NCBI GenBank assembly: GCA_002890675.1
Contig: PEFW01000033.1
Coordinates: forward strand, 1 to 34,683
Source: Candidatus Methylaffinis lahnbergensis
GTDB lineage: Bacteria > Pseudomonadota > Alphaproteobacteria > Rhizobiales > Beijerinckiaceae
Direction of reading: 5' to 3'
DNA length: 34,683 nucleotides
This document shows, piece after piece, positions 8,233 to 18,023 of this stretch. A program made the position numbers and the translations under genes. How positions within the stretch are numbered: position 1 is the stretch's first letter; every line of letters starts with the position of its first letter. The notes beneath the pieces are model-generated. The model had not been told where the DNA came from, did not search any database, and saw only the letters and a list, made by a program, of their open reading frames with translations.

Positions 8233-10371
8233 TCAACGGGCGAGGATGGCGAGCAGCAGGAGCGCGACGATATTGGTGATCTTGATCGCCGGATTGACGG
8301 CCGGACCGGCGGTATCCTTGTAAGGGTCGCCGACGGTGTCGCCGGTCACGGACGCCATATGCGCCTCGCCGCCCTTGAAGTGCTTGGCGCCGTCCTTGCC
8401 GACGAAACCGTCCTCAAAACTCTTCTTGGCATTGTCCCAGGCGCCACCGCCCGATGTCATCGAAATCGCCACGAAAAGCCCGTTGACGATGACGCCAAGG
8501 AGCGACGCGCCCAATGCCGCGAAGGCTGACGCCTTCGAGCCGGAAATCAAGAGAGTGCCAAAATAGACAACCAGCGGCGCAAGCACCGGCAGAAGCGAAG
8601 GCACGATCATTTCCTTGATCGCGGCCTTGGTCAGCATGTCGACCGCGCGGCCGTAATCGGGACGCTCGGTGCCTTGCATGATGCCGGGCTTCTCGCGGAA
8701 CTGGCGGCGTACTTCCTCGACGACGGAGCCCGCCGCGCGGCCGACCGCGGTCATCGCGATGCCGCCGAAGAGGTAGGGGATCATGCCGCCAAAAATCAGC
8801 CCTGCCACGACATAGGGGTTCGATATGTCGAAGGACACCGCGCCCATTCCCTTGAAATAGGGAAACTGATCGGGGTTCGCGGCGAAAAAACCGAGATCGT
8901 GACTATAAGCATTGAAAAGCACCAAGGCGCCGAGCCCGGCCGAGCCGATCGCATAGCCCTTGGTCACCGCCTTCGTCGTATTGCCGACCGCGTCGAGCGC
9001 GTCGGTCACGTGCCGGACTTCCTTCGGAAGGCCCGCCATCTCGGCGATGCCGCCGGCATTGTCGGTCACCGGCCCAAAAGCATCGAGCGCGACGATCATA
9101 CCGGCAAGACCAAGCATGGTGGTCACCGCGATCGCCGTGCCGAAGAGGCCGGCGAGTTGACTGGTCGCGACGATGCCGCCGATGATGACCAGCGCGGGCA
9201 GCGCGGTTGCTTCGAGCGAAACCGCGAGGCCTTGGATGACATTGGTGCCATGTCCGGTGACCGAGGCCTGGGCGATCGAGACCACGGGCCGCTTGCCGCT
9301 TCCCGTGTAATATTCCGTGATGACGACGATTAATCCCGTCACGACAAGCCCAACAAGGCCGCAGAAGAAAAGATGCGAGCCCTCGACCGGTGTGCCGCTC
9401 GCCGTGCCGATGATCCCCCAGCCGACGGTGAGAGAGGTCGCGGCGGCAAGGCCCGCGATCGACAAGAGTCCGGCGGCGATCAGGCCTTTGTACAGCGCCC
9501 CCATGATCGAATTGCTCGACCCAAGCTTTACAAAGTAAGTTCCGGCGATGGACGTGACGATGCAAGCCGCGCAGATCGCTAGCGGATAAAGCATGGCGGC
9601 ATCAAGCACTGGCTGACCGGTGAAGAAAATTGCGGCGAGCACCATGGTGGCGACGACCGTCACGGCGTAGGTTTCGAACAAATCAGCGGCCATTCCGGCG
9701 CAATCCCCGACATTGTCGCCGACATTATCGGCGATCGTCGCCGGATTGCGGGGATCGTCCTCGGGAATCCCGGCTTCGACCTTGCCGACGAGATCGGCGC
9801 CGACATCGGCGCCCTTGGTGAAAATGCCGCCGCCGAGACGGGCGAAGATCGAAATGAGGGACGCCCCAAAACCTAGCGCGACTAATGCATCGATCGTCTC
9901 GCGGCTCTCCGGCGCATGGCCGAGCGGCCCGGTGAGAATGTAAAAATAGACCGCGACGCCAAGGAGCGCCAGGCCCGCGACCAAAAGCCCGGTGACGGCG
10001 CCCGCCTTGAAGGAAATGTCAAGGCCCGCGGCGAGCGATTGCATGGCTGCCTGGGCGGTACGCACATTGGCGCGGACCGAAACATTCATGCCAATGAATC
10101 CCGCCGCGCCGGAAAGGATCGCGCCGATCAGAAATCCGGCCGCGAGCAGCCAGGAAACGAGGAAGCCAAAGGCGGCGAAGATGGCAATGCCGACAACGGC
10201 GATGGTCGCATATTGCCGTTTCAAATAGGCTTGCGCGCCCTCCCTGATCGCCCCGGCGATTTCCTGCATGCGGGGCGACCCGGCATCGGCGGCCAGCAGT
10301 TTCGACGATGTCACGACGCCATAGACGATGGATAAAAGACCAGCGAAAATCACCACCCAAATGGAATTCAT
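8233..10371 (-). CDS. hppA: K+-independent proton-pumping membrane pyrophosphatase
   Basis: A 712-residue integral membrane pyrophosphatase that couples pyrophosphate hydrolysis to H+ export from the cytoplasm. About 16 membrane helices are expected for the family. The substrate-binding signatures are all visible: [20 protein letters not shown] followed by [19 protein letters not shown], then [30 protein letters not shown] and the C-terminal [15 protein letters not shown]. The lysine in [16 protein letters not shown] occupies the position that distinguishes K+-independent from K+-dependent enzymes, where it is alanine. I chose the ATG at 10371 because the protein then begins directly with the first membrane helix ([13 protein letters not shown]); 32 extra residues are possible from upstream starts. 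The gene is convergent with trcR. Confidence 0.97.
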   Translation of the reverse strand: MNSIWVVIFAGLLSIVYGVVTSSKLLAADAGSPRMQEIAGAIREGAQAYLKRQYATIAVVGIAIFAAFGFLVSWLLAAGFLIGAILSGAAGFIGMNVSVRANVRTAQAAMQSLAAGLDISFKAGAVTGLLVAGLALLGVAVYFYILTGPLGHAPESRETIDALVALGFGASLISIFARLGGGIFTKGADVGADLVGKVEAGIPEDDPRNPATIADNVGDNVGDCAGMAADLFETYAVTVVATMVLAAIFFTGQPVLDAAMLYPLAICAACIVTSIAGTYFVKLGSSNSIMGALYKGLIAAGLLSIAGLAAATSLTVGWGIIGTASGTPVEGSHLFFCGLVGLVVTGLIVVITEYYTGSGKRPVVSIAQASVTGHGTNVIQGLAVSLEATALPALVIIGGIVATSQLAGLFGTAIAVTTMLGLAGMIVALDAFGPVTDNAGGIAEMAGLPKEVRHVTDALDAVGNTTKAVTKGYAIGSAGLGALVLFNAYSHDLGFFAANPDQFPYFKGMGAVSFDISNPYVVAGLIFGGMIPYLFGGIAMTAVGRAAGSVVEEVRRQFREKPGIMQGTERPDYGRAVDMLTKAAIKEMIVPSLLPVLAPLVVYFGTLLISGSKASAFAALGASLLGVIVNGLFVAISMTSGGGAWDNAKKSFEDGFVGKDGAKHFKGGEAHMASVTGDTVGDPYKDTAGPAVNPAIKITNIVALLLLAILAR

Positions 10372-10438
10372 GCGTTGCAACCTTGCATGGCTAGTTAAAG
10401 GGAATTGACGCAGGCTTGCGTTTGCGGCTTGGCCCAGG

Positions 10439-10467
10439 CCTATACGAAAAACCGCTGCACCCCGCAA
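10439..10467 (-). promoter_or_regulatory. Predicted hppA promoter
   Basis: On the minus strand TTGCGG (plus-strand 10462-10467) and TATAGG (10439-10444) are separated by exactly 17 bp. The -10 element is 67 nt upstream of the hppA ATG at 10371. This is a match to the housekeeping promoter pattern by eye, without experimental support. Confidence 0.4.
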
Positions 10468-10628
10468 TGGCGCTCTTTACCTGAGCGGTGTCTCAGGTTG
10501 AATTTCTGCGTTGCACCACAAGCCGACTCATGCACCGCAGCAAACAGCACCTTGTCGCAGTAAGGCGCGTGAGCGCTTCCCGCTCCTGCTGTCGGGCTAA
10601 GCTTCCGCGGTCGCCCTGTCGCGCGCTG

Positions 10629-11642
10629 CTAGTTCTTCTTCTGATGCGGGGTGCCGAGGTACGGAAACTCCTTGAGAATGTCGGTGTGCGGTTTCAAACC
10701 GCTGGAAGGGCATTCGCCCTTGGTCAGGAACGCAAGGCGGTAATCGATCACGTCGTCAGTGAAGACGCGGCCGTTGGGATACTTCGCAGGCTTCGACGGA
10801 TCGAAACTCAGCACGTCGGGCAGTGTTCGCTCCTTGTCGATCTCGGCAATCGCTTCTTCGCGCGAGTAATTTCCCGTGTGGCCCATCAGATGCACGAACT
10901 GATCGAGCCAGCGTTTGCGATCGTTCACCGGCTCGCTGGCGTTGTATTCCAACTTCGTGTCGTCGGTGTTGAAAAAGCTGCTGACACTCGGATGGCCCGC
11001 GCGGTCGACGTGGATCAGCTTGCCATCCTGCCGCACGCTGCATCGTCCCCAGATGTGTACTTCGGGCTTCGGGGCTAGTTCGCTCGTCGGCAGTTCGACC
11101 ACCGTCGAGAAGACGTTGGCTTCGGTATTCGAATCCACTCCAGTCCACGGTGACTTGCCGCTTAGGTGAGGCTCGGTGAAATTCCGCTTGCCCCTGATGT
11201 CAAACAGATTCTTGATGCCGTCGAAATCGAAGAAGAAAGCGTCGCTGCGACTGCCGGCGAAGAATGTGTAGTCGCCCGCCTTGACGAGGTTGGGCTTGGG
11301 GCCGAATGAGACTTCTGCATAGGCGACTATCTTCTTCCCGATAGCTTCGACCGAGCGCGACTCCGCGCCTTTGGCCAGAAACACGTTGAAAGTCTGCTTG
11401 CCGTTTTGCGGCTTCGAAAACACGTAGCTAAGCGCGACGTCCGTCAGCAAATCACCGTCGGTGTCGATGTTGAGCCGGTAAATGGCGTCGGGATGGAGCG
11501 CCTCAGCATTTGGATTTGCGTTGAGGATGATCACAATTCTCGACGGGTCGGTGGGCGACTGGAACGCGTAGAGATCGCACAGGTCGAGTCTTTGGTCGCC
11601 GAGCGGCGGACCGAGGCTGAGTCCAGTAAAATGATTCGACAT
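10629..11642 (-). CDS. DUF4331 family protein
   Basis: A 337-residue protein of the DUF4331 family, whose function is unknown. The family's opening is visible in QRLDLCDLYAFQSPTDPSR, followed by VIILNANPNAEA, the DTDGDLLTDVALSYVF strand, FFAGSRSDAFFFD and VVELPTSEL. No signal peptide or membrane helix is present in this copy, although some relatives are secreted. The start is well supported: AGGAAGGA lies a few nt before the ATG at 11642. The gene sits alone between thiL and hppA with non-coding flanks on both sides (about 260 and 430 bp). One sampled line of the gene (11161-11220) has 31 G/C of 60, lower than most housekeeping genes here, so acquisition by transfer is possible. Confidence 0.85.
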   Translation of the reverse strand: MSNHFTGLSLGPPLGDQRLDLCDLYAFQSPTDPSRIVIILNANPNAEALHPDAIYRLNIDTDGDLLTDVALSYVFSKPQNGKQTFNVFLAKGAESRSVEAIGKKIVAYAEVSFGPKPNLVKAGDYTFFAGSRSDAFFFDFDGIKNLFDIRGKRNFTEPHLSGKSPWTGVDSNTEANVFSTVVELPTSELAPKPEVHIWGRCSVRQDGKLIHVDRAGHPSVSSFFNTDDTKLEYNASEPVNDRKRWLDQFVHLMGHTGNYSREEAIAEIDKERTLPDVLSFDPSKPAKYPNGRVFTDDVIDYRLAFLTKGECPSSGLKPHTDILKEFPYLGTPHQKKN

Positions 11643-12072
11643 TTTTTCCTTCCTTTCGTAATCGAGGCATTCGAGCCCCTAAGCCATGATTGTGAGGATA
11701 TCAAATTGGCCGGGTTCAGTCAGCGGGTATGAACGCGATTGTGCAACCGGCCGACTGCTGGCCAAGGCACGCTTATTTCCGAGATGGGTCGATACTGTTG
11801 AAAACTCGATTTTTAGCCGCGATCACAATTCTTAAGGCAGCAGGAGGACTTTAAGAAGAAAGCGCCAAGGGTTCCGGCTGAAAGGCTAACTTTTCTGTGT
11901 GTGGCCACCGTAGCGAATTGGTGATGGCAACGCGTGGCGCTAAGTGCCCTGGATGATCAAAGTCCGTTTTTCTGACTTCGCTCATTTTCTGAGCAACAGT
12001 ATCGGTCAAGAGCAGAGATTCAAACTGAGACGCTACCCTTACCTGGCCTGACAGGCATCTCGAGTCTTTCCA
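11643..12072. other. 430-bp stretch without a recognisable gene
   Basis: The stretch between the DUF4331 gene and thiL is less G+C-rich than its surroundings. I found no ORF with a convincing start, no tRNA-like fold and no long repeat in it. Its proximal part carries the DUF4331 ribosome-binding site (11645-11652) and presumably its promoter. Confidence 0.5.
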
Positions 12073-13068
12073 CTAAAAATGCTGGAAGGAAGGCCGCGCG
12101 AAAACCAAACCCCGCCCCTCCGCATCCTTGAACACTGGCGGCGCGTTGCCAGGCATAGTCGTGCCGACAGGGTGCACCGGGATTCCGGCGGCGTCCGCGC
12201 AAACTTCGAAGGCGGCGCTTTGGGAGGGCGGCACGGCGCAAAGAATCTCATAGTCATCGCCACCCGTAAGAATCGTTTCGAGGAGATATGGGGCGTCGTG
12301 CAGGATCTTCCTCGCGGCATCCGAGAGCGGCACGTCGGCGGCCGCGACCTCGGCGGTCATTCCAGTCAGGCGCAACATTTTGGCGAGATCGCCCGCGAAT
12401 CCATCCGAAATGTCGATTGCCGCGTGCGCATGGGCGCGCAACGCCTCCCGCAAGGCGAGACGCGGCTCCGGCAGCAGAGCGCGGCCGGCGAGATAGGCAG
12501 CATCCGCTTGGCCGACGTATTTCGTCCACGGCGAATCTTGCAACGCATCGACGCGGTATCGCAGGCTCAACGCCGCGTCCCCGATCGTCCCGGTCACGTA
12601 AAGGATGTCGCCTGCCGCGACCCCCGCGCGCAAGACTATTTTTTGCGCCGGGACGGTGCCGAACGCGGTTATCGAGACGATAAGCGCCCCAGGACTCTTC
12701 ACGGTGTCGCCGCCGAGCAGCGGACATTTGTAGGCCGCGGCATCCGCGCCAAGCCCTTGCGCGAAACCCGCGAGCCAATGCGCCGTCCAATCTTCCGGCA
12801 AGGCGAGGCCCAGCAGAAAACCGGCAGGCTCCGCGCCCTTGGCGGCAAGATCGGAGAGGTTTACCCGCAAGGACTTGCGGGCGACCGCGCCCGGCGGATC
12901 GTCGGCGAAAAAATGTACCCCGGCGATCGACATATCCTTGGTCGCGACAATGTCATGGCCGGGTTTTTGGGCGACAAGCGCGGCATCGTCGCGCAAGCCA
13001 AAAGCCCCCGGCCCGGCGAGCGGCGCGAAGTAGGTCGCGATCAATGCGTCTTCGGACGGCCTGTTCAT
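12073..13068 (-). CDS. thiL: Thiamine-monophosphate kinase
   Basis: A 331-residue cytoplasmic kinase that phosphorylates thiamine monophosphate to the active cofactor thiamine pyrophosphate. The PurM/AIR-synthase-like fold shows its signatures in order: PSEDALIATYFAPL at the N-terminus, the DDAAL metal-binding acidic pair, DMSIAGVHF, LRVNLSDLAAKGAEP, LGGDTVKSPG, AIDISDGFAGDLAKM and GGDDYEILCAVP. I chose the ATG at 13068, which lies 5 nt after the nusB stop and gives the family's usual N-terminus; an upstream start in the same frame would add 12 residues overlapping nusB. It is the last gene of the ribH-nusB-thiL cluster, a conserved order in Rhizobiales, and is presumably co-transcribed. I see no TPP riboswitch. 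Confidence 0.95.
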   Translation of the reverse strand: MNRPSEDALIATYFAPLAGPGAFGLRDDAALVAQKPGHDIVATKDMSIAGVHFFADDPPGAVARKSLRVNLSDLAAKGAEPAGFLLGLALPEDWTAHWLAGFAQGLGADAAAYKCPLLGGDTVKSPGALIVSITAFGTVPAQKIVLRAGVAAGDILYVTGTIGDAALSLRYRVDALQDSPWTKYVGQADAAYLAGRALLPEPRLALREALRAHAHAAIDISDGFAGDLAKMLRLTGMTAEVAAADVPLSDAARKILHDAPYLLETILTGGDDYEILCAVPPSQSAAFEVCADAAGIPVHPVGTTMPGNAPPVFKDAEGRGLVFARPSFQHF

Positions 13069-13073
13069 GAAAC

Positions 13074-13535
13074 CTACTCGCGCGAAAATTCCGCGGCACG
13101 GCACTGGCGCGCCAGGGCGTCCAGCACCGCATTGATCATTCCGGCTTCCTCGGGGCCAAAAAAAGCGCCGGCAATATCGACATATTCCTTGATCGCGACT
13201 CGCGCCGGAACGTCCGCGCGCTCTTTCAATTCATAGGCCCCCGCGCGCAAAATCGCGCGCATGACGGAGTCGATCCTCGCCAACGGCCAGCCCGCCGCCA
13301 AGGCTTTGTCGATAGACCGGTCGATCGGACCCTGAGCGGAAACAACGCCGGTCAGAATATCGCTGAAAAACGCGGTTTCGGCATTCTTATATTGCACACC
13401 CTCGATTTCAGTGCCGATCCAGAACGATTCGAATTCGGCGCGGGTCTCCTTCAGGCCTTTCCCGGTGACCTCCATTTGATAAAGGGCCTGAACGGCGGCG
13501 AGGCGGGCGGCGGAACGCCGTCCGGCATTGGCCAT
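13074..13535 (-). CDS. nusB: Transcription antitermination factor NusB
   Basis: A 153-residue all-helical RNA-binding protein. With NusE (ribosomal protein S10) it binds boxA in rRNA leaders and supports antitermination and rRNA maturation. Family segments are clear: RRSAARLAAVQALYQMEV at the N-terminus, then ALAAGWPLARIDSVMRAILR and the C-terminal VAIKEYVDIAGAFFGPEE with GMINAVLD. The gene is translationally coupled to ribH: the ribH stop and nusB start overlap as TGATG at 13533-13537. thiL follows 5 nt after its stop. Length and motifs are normal. Confidence 0.96.
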   Translation of the reverse strand: MANAGRRSAARLAAVQALYQMEVTGKGLKETRAEFESFWIGTEIEGVQYKNAETAFFSDILTGVVSAQGPIDRSIDKALAAGWPLARIDSVMRAILRAGAYELKERADVPARVAIKEYVDIAGAFFGPEEAGMINAVLDALARQCRAAEFSRE

Positions 13536-14020
13536 CAGGACGCCCCGATTGCAAGCTTCAGCCGATGGATCGAAAGGGCCGCCCGCGCGGCTTTGCCACC
13601 CTTGTCACCTTGCCGGGGGTCCGCGCGCGAAAGGGCTTGGGCCTCGTTATCGACGGTCAAAACGCCATTGCCGAACGCGAGTTTTCGCGCAAGGGAAATC
13701 TGCATCAAGGCGCGCGCGCTTTCGTTGGCGACGATCTCGAAATGATGGGTCTCGCCGCGAATGACGCAACCGAGCGCCACCGCACCGTCGAAAGGGTGCT
13801 TCGAGGCGCCCGCATGATCGAACGCCATCGCCAGGGCGAGCGGGATTTCGAGCGCGCCGGGCACGCTGACGAGGTCGAAGGAGGCTCCCGCCTTGGCAAG
13901 AGCGGCTTTCGCACCCTCCAACAGCATCGCGGCAATATCTTCGTAATAGCGCGCCTCGACGATAAGAAAGCGCGTGCCCCTTGCTTCAAGGAAGGGGGAA
14001 GACCGGCGCGGCAAGGCCAT
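13535..14020 (-). CDS. ribH: 6,7-dimethyl-8-ribityllumazine synthase
   Basis: A 161-residue lumazine synthase that condenses 5-amino-6-ribitylaminouracil with dihydroxybutanone phosphate in the penultimate step of riboflavin synthesis. Key segments are FLIVEARYYEDIA, SVPGALEIPLAL (substrate-binding loop) and GCVIRGETHHFEIV, whose second histidine is the expected catalytic residue, plus FGNGVLTVDNEAQAL. The C-terminus (KGGKAARAAL) is the normal helix. It heads the ribH-nusB-thiL cluster. The riboflavin synthase gene ribE, often just upstream in Rhizobiales, is absent here, and there is no FMN riboswitch in the 14021-14204 gap. Linkage of the three genes seems to reflect shared expression rather than one pathway. 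Confidence 0.96.
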   Translation of the reverse strand: MALPRRSSPFLEARGTRFLIVEARYYEDIAAMLLEGAKAALAKAGASFDLVSVPGALEIPLALAMAFDHAGASKHPFDGAVALGCVIRGETHHFEIVANESARALMQISLARKLAFGNGVLTVDNEAQALSRADPRQGDKGGKAARAALSIHRLKLAIGAS

Positions 14021-14204
14021 GTTGGTTCCTCAACGCGAAGGCGCGCGGGACAGATGGATTCAGGTAACAAGCAAAACCTACTTCGGCAAGCATAGGGAAG
14101 GCTTGCCGGGAGTGCGCCATACCCAAACCGGGCGTCGAAAACTTACTCCGGGCGCTCACGCCTCGCTTTTTTGTGCCGGCGGGGGCGGACACCGCGCGTT
14201 GCCC

Positions 14205-14585
14205 TCACGCGGAAGCACGATAACCATGCTGTATTTTCGTCGAACGGATGATTGCGCGGGCCTCGCCATCATGACCTGCCGCGCATGCGTCGGCCGCGCG
14301 GCCGAGATCGGTCTCGATCTGATCGTACACCGACCGGTTGACATTTCCAGTGTGGACGTCGGCGTCAAGCACGGTTTGATAGTGGTTGAGATCCTTGGTG
14401 CAGGCGGCGCCCTCGGGCAAATTCGGCCAGTTCGGCGGAACCGGCGGCTGGGGCGCCACAGCCGCGACTGGCGCGGAGGAGCCAGAGGTTTGATTGCAGC
14501 CCCCGAGGGCTATTGCGGCGAGAAAAACCGCCGCCGAAAGGAATGCGGTGCCGGATATTGATCCAATTCTGGACGTTCTTCGCAT
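14205..14585 (-). CDS. Small putative lipoprotein
   Basis: A 126-residue protein with a type II (lipoprotein) signal peptide: a basic N-terminus, a hydrophobic stretch and the lipobox-like IALGGC, which would place a lipidated cysteine near residue 30. After it come a low-complexity linker (SGSSAPVAAVAPQPPVPP) and a short helical domain with HYQTVLDADVHTGNVNRSV, YDQIETDLGRAADACAAG and a terminal IIRSTKIQHGYR. The start at 14585 is the ATG after GTGGGG; a GTG at 14597 is possible. The protein probably sits in the inner leaflet of the outer membrane or in the periplasmic face of the inner membrane. I do not recognise the family. It is on the same strand as ribH, 184 bp upstream. Confidence 0.7.
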   Translation of the reverse strand: MRRTSRIGSISGTAFLSAAVFLAAIALGGCNQTSGSSAPVAAVAPQPPVPPNWPNLPEGAACTKDLNHYQTVLDADVHTGNVNRSVYDQIETDLGRAADACAAGHDGEARAIIRSTKIQHGYRASA

Positions 14586-14890
14586 TGTAAACCCCACAAG
14601 ACGCGCCCGGCTTAAGTTTCGCCGGATGCCATCGTGTCAGTACACATGCGGCAAGGGATAATCAACCGGAATGGAGTTGTCGCCGGGAGCACCGCGGACA
14701 CTTTCCACTATCCATGGGTTGCCGCCAAAGGTCTGGCTCGGCCACCGACCTTAGCCCGGCGCAACCTGATTTTCTGATTTTACGAGTCGTGAAGACGGAA
14801 CGCCGATCGCCGCTGCTGCTGTTCCAAATACCAGGGGAGCACCAACCGACGGAGGCTTCCGGCAAGAAGTGCGATTTCGAGCACCGTCGC

Positions 14891-16315
14891 TCACCCGCCG
14901 ATCACGGTGGTAATGACTTCGCCGCCGCGCGCGATTGTCAATTTCCAATAATTGCGTTGCTCGCTCACCGCCGTTTCGAGCTCCCGCGTGGTGCCGATTG
15001 CCCCGTCGTTAATGGACATGATGACATCGCCTTTTTGAAAATTGACCATCGCCGCCCGCGAACCGTCCTCGATGTCGCTGACGACGACGCCCTCGCTCAC
15101 GCCATGGAGGGATAATTCGTCCAAAACGGCCGGCGACAGATTGATCACGGTCATGCCGGAGAAGGGCGAGAAGCCGGTGAGCTTGATTGGATCTCGGGCT
15201 GGAATTTCCGGGGCCGGAATCAGTTTGACCGAAGCAGTGCTCTGCTTGCCATTACGAAGCAGAGTCAGGGCCGCGGTGCCACCAAGCGGTTTCGTGGCCA
15301 TCCGGTAGCCGAGACCCTCGGGATCGTCGACGCCCTGACCGTCGATGCCCGTGATGAGATCGCCGCGCCGCAAACCCGCCTCGGCGGCCGGACCGCCGAC
15401 GGAGAGATCGGCGACAAGCGCGCCCGACGGCCGGTCGAGGCCAAGCGAATCGGCGATTTCCCGGGACACCGCCTGCAAGGTCGCGCCGAGCCAGGGGCGC
15501 CGCACCGCTTTTCTTCCGCCCTTGGCGGCGGCGATCACGATTTTCACCATATTGACCGGGATTGCGAAACCGATCCCGATCGAACTTCCGGTTTGCGAAA
15601 AGATCGCGGAATTAATGCCCACGAGCCTTGCCCGCATATCGACGAGGGCGCCGCCTGAATTGCCTGGATTGATCGCGGCGTCGGTTTGAATAAAAAATCC
15701 GTAATCGGATATGTCAACCTGGGTGCGCGCCAGCGCCGAGACGATTCCCTGGGTCACCGTCTGACCGACCCCGAATGGATTGCCGATGGCCAACACGATG
15801 TCGCCGACTTCGAGCGCGTCGGAATCGCCCAATTCCATCACCGGAAAGCTCTCGTCCCCTTTCAAGCGCAAGACCACGAGATCGGTGCGTTGATCGCGCA
15901 GCACAATCCCGGCATCGAATTCCCGCTTGTCTGCGAGCGCGATTTTCACATCCGTCATGCCTTCGATGACGTGATAATTGGTGACGACGAGGCCCGACGC
16001 ATCAACGAGGACGCCGGAGCCAAGCGAGCGCGCGGTCCGGCCGTCTGGCCCGGAATTGCCGCCCTCACCGAAGAAATGGCGAAAAATCGGATCGTCGAAG
16101 AGCGGATTGCGCGGCCGCTTATTCGTCCGGGACGCATAGACATTGACGACGGCGGGCTGCGCTTTCCTGACGATTGGCGCGAAGGACCAAAAAATGTCGC
16201 TTTGCGTCTGAGGCGTCTGCCGCGGCGGCTCGGCGCTCGCGGAAACGGCAAAGAGACCCAATCCCAGAAGCAAAGCGGTCAATGCCCGGAGCAAACCAAG
16301 CAAGCGCATGTTCAT
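14891..16315 (-). CDS. Do/DegQ-type periplasmic serine protease
   Basis: A 474-residue HtrA-family protease/chaperone for periplasmic protein quality control. The N-terminal 31 residues form a Sec signal peptide ending AVSASA. The trypsin-like domain carries the full triad: His in TNYHVIEG, Asp in QRTDLVVLRL and Ser in NPGNSGGALVD. Two PDZ domains follow, the first from about residue 275 (WLGATLQAVSREIADSLGL) and the second from about 370 with VVSDIEDGSRAAMVNFQKGD. The ATG at 16315 has GGGAG seven nt upstream; starts further upstream would precede the signal peptide by 22 residues. It lies 121 bp downstream of rplQ on the same strand, a linkage common in Rhizobiales. Assignment to DegP or DegQ cannot be made by eye. 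Confidence 0.94.
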   Translation of the reverse strand: MNMRLLGLLRALTALLLGLGLFAVSASAEPPRQTPQTQSDIFWSFAPIVRKAQPAVVNVYASRTNKRPRNPLFDDPIFRHFFGEGGNSGPDGRTARSLGSGVLVDASGLVVTNYHVIEGMTDVKIALADKREFDAGIVLRDQRTDLVVLRLKGDESFPVMELGDSDALEVGDIVLAIGNPFGVGQTVTQGIVSALARTQVDISDYGFFIQTDAAINPGNSGGALVDMRARLVGINSAIFSQTGSSIGIGFAIPVNMVKIVIAAAKGGRKAVRRPWLGATLQAVSREIADSLGLDRPSGALVADLSVGGPAAEAGLRRGDLITGIDGQGVDDPEGLGYRMATKPLGGTAALTLLRNGKQSTASVKLIPAPEIPARDPIKLTGFSPFSGMTVINLSPAVLDELSLHGVSEGVVVSDIEDGSRAAMVNFQKGDVIMSINDGAIGTTRELETAVSEQRNYWKLTIARGGEVITTVIGG

Positions 16316-16436
16316 GGATCGCTCCCAACCAGCGGACCTGACCCTGTAGCGGATGTAAGATGGGGAACCGGTTCGCATCACGGCAATGCGCCACGAGTGC
16401 GCCGCGCGAGTGCACGCCGGTACCCGCGAACGATTC

Positions 16437-16856
16437 CTAAGCCGCCGCCTCTTCTTCGCCGCTAACTACCGGCCCGGAATCTTGCCCCTTGGCATCGACA
16501 TCGCGGTCGACGAATTCGATGACCGCCATGGGGGCATTATCGCCATAGCGGAATCCGGCCTTCAAGACTCGCGTGTAGCCGCCATGCCGGTCCTTGTAGC
16601 GCGGCGCGAGAACGGCGAAAAGCTTGCCGACGAGGGGGGCATCCTTGATTTGAGCAATCGCCTGCCGTCGCGCATGCAGATTGCCGCGCTTGCCGAGCGT
16701 GACCAGTTTCTCGATGATCGGGCGCAAATCCTTGGCCTTCGGCAGCGTGGTGACGATCTGCTCGTGCTTGATCAGCGATTGGCACATATTGGAAAACATC
16801 GCCTTGCGATGTTCGTGCGTGCGGCCGAAGCGGCGCTTGGCGTGTCCGTGATACAT
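16437..16856 (-). CDS. rplQ: 50S ribosomal protein L17
   Basis: A 139-residue L17. The N-terminal signature [20 protein letters not shown] is clear, though most alphaproteobacterial L17 begin MRHG, so the Tyr is a small deviation. It is followed by [19 protein letters not shown] and [20 protein letters not shown]. The C-terminus is an acidic-alanine extension (GEEEAAA). The ATG at 16856 has GGAG seven to eight nt upstream. It is the last gene of rpsM-rpsK-rpoA-rplQ and is 94 bp downstream of rpoA. Confidence 0.96.
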   Translation of the reverse strand: MYHGHAKRRFGRTHEHRKAMFSNMCQSLIKHEQIVTTLPKAKDLRPIIEKLVTLGKRGNLHARRQAIAQIKDAPLVGKLFAVLAPRYKDRHGGYTRVLKAGFRYGDNAPMAVIEFVDRDVDAKGQDSGPVVSGEEEAAA

Positions 16857-16950
16857 GGCGTTCTCCGTTATTTTCGCGGCCGCCGTGCCAAGGTACGGCC
16901 GCACCCATTTGTTTACCTCGCGTTGGCCGAGAGGGGAGAGATAATCCGAT

Positions 16951-17967
16951 TCAGTAATGTTCCTCGAACCGCTTGGCGAGTTCATCGATATTTTCCGGCG
17001 GCCAGCCGGTTATGTCCATCCCGAGGTGGAGGCCCATCTGGGCCAGCACTTCCTTGATCTCGTTCAGCGATTTGCGCCCGAAATTCGGCGTGCGGAGCAT
17101 TTCCGCTTCGCTCTTTTGAATGAGATCCCCGATGTAGACAATATTGTCGTTCTTCAGGCAATTCGCCGAACGCACCGAAAGTTCGAGCTCATCGACCTTT
17201 TTGAGGAGCGCCGGGTTGAAGGCGAGTTCGGGAATCGACGGTGTCGCCTCGACTCGGTGCGGCTCCTCGAAGTTGACGAAGACATTGAGCTGGTCCTGTA
17301 GGATACGCGCCGAAAAAGCGATCGCATCTTCGGGCGACAGCGATCCGTTGGTTTCCACTTGCATGGTAAGCTTATCGTAATCGAGGATTTGCCCTTCCCG
17401 CGTATTCTCGATCCGGTAGCTTACTTTCTTGACCGGCGAGTAGAGACTATCGACCGGGATCAGGCCGATCGGCGCGTCTTCCGTCCGGTTGCGGTCGGCC
17501 ACGACATAGCCCTTGCCGGTGTTGACCGTGAATTCCATGCGGATTTCGGCACCTTCGTCGAGAGTACAAATGACAAGCTCCGGATTGAGGATCGAAATAT
17601 CGCCGGTTACGCCGATGTCGGCGGCGGTGACCTTGCCGGGACCCTGCTTCTTCAAAACCATGCGCTTCGGGCCATCGCCCGGCATCTTGAGGGCAATATC
17701 CTTGATATTGAGCACGATGTCGGTCACGTCCTCGCGCACGCCGGGGATCGACGAGAACTCGTGCAAGACACCGTCGATATGGACCGAGGTAATCGCCGCG
17801 CCTTGCAGCGACGACAATAGAATGCGGCGCAGCGAATTGCCGAGGGTTAGGCCAAAGCCACGCTCGAGCGGCTCCGCCACGATCGTGGCCACCCGTCTTG
17901 GATCGTCGCCCGCAACCACTTCGAGTTTGCTTGGCTTGATAAGCTCCTGCCAGTTCTTCTGAATCAC
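16951..17967 (-). CDS. rpoA: DNA-directed RNA polymerase alpha subunit
   Basis: A 338-residue alpha subunit. The N-terminal domain (about 1-235), which dimerises and nucleates polymerase assembly, has [20 protein letters not shown] and [18 protein letters not shown]. The C-terminal domain (about 255-325), which contacts UP elements and activators, has [16 protein letters not shown] and [18 protein letters not shown]. Translation starts at a GTG (17965-17967), giving [14 protein letters not shown], the standard alphaproteobacterial N-terminus, with GAGGAAAGG just upstream. It follows rpsK by 56 bp. Nothing is abnormal in the protein. Confidence 0.98.
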   Translation of the reverse strand: MIQKNWQELIKPSKLEVVAGDDPRRVATIVAEPLERGFGLTLGNSLRRILLSSLQGAAITSVHIDGVLHEFSSIPGVREDVTDIVLNIKDIALKMPGDGPKRMVLKKQGPGKVTAADIGVTGDISILNPELVICTLDEGAEIRMEFTVNTGKGYVVADRNRTEDAPIGLIPVDSLYSPVKKVSYRIENTREGQILDYDKLTMQVETNGSLSPEDAIAFSARILQDQLNVFVNFEEPHRVEATPSIPELAFNPALLKKVDELELSVRSANCLKNDNIVYIGDLIQKSEAEMLRTPNFGRKSLNEIKEVLAQMGLHLGMDITGWPPENIDELAKRFEEHY

Positions 17968-18023
17968 GACGGGACCTTTCCTCGATGCAAATCGGCCGAC
18001 GCCACGGTGTCGAAAATGCTTTC

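Noticed and set aside
12079..13236. Long plus-strand ORF (385 codons) opposite thiL and nusB
   Set aside because: It is antisense to two well-supported genes, Arg/Gly-rich and without recognisable motifs: a G+C-driven shadow frame.
14021..14204. FMN riboswitch before ribH
   Set aside because: The conserved FMN element sequence blocks are not present in this short gap.
14586..14890. Gene in the 305-bp gap between the Do-type protease and the lipoprotein
   Set aside because: The short frames there have no ribosome-binding site or motif; I see nothing else in it.
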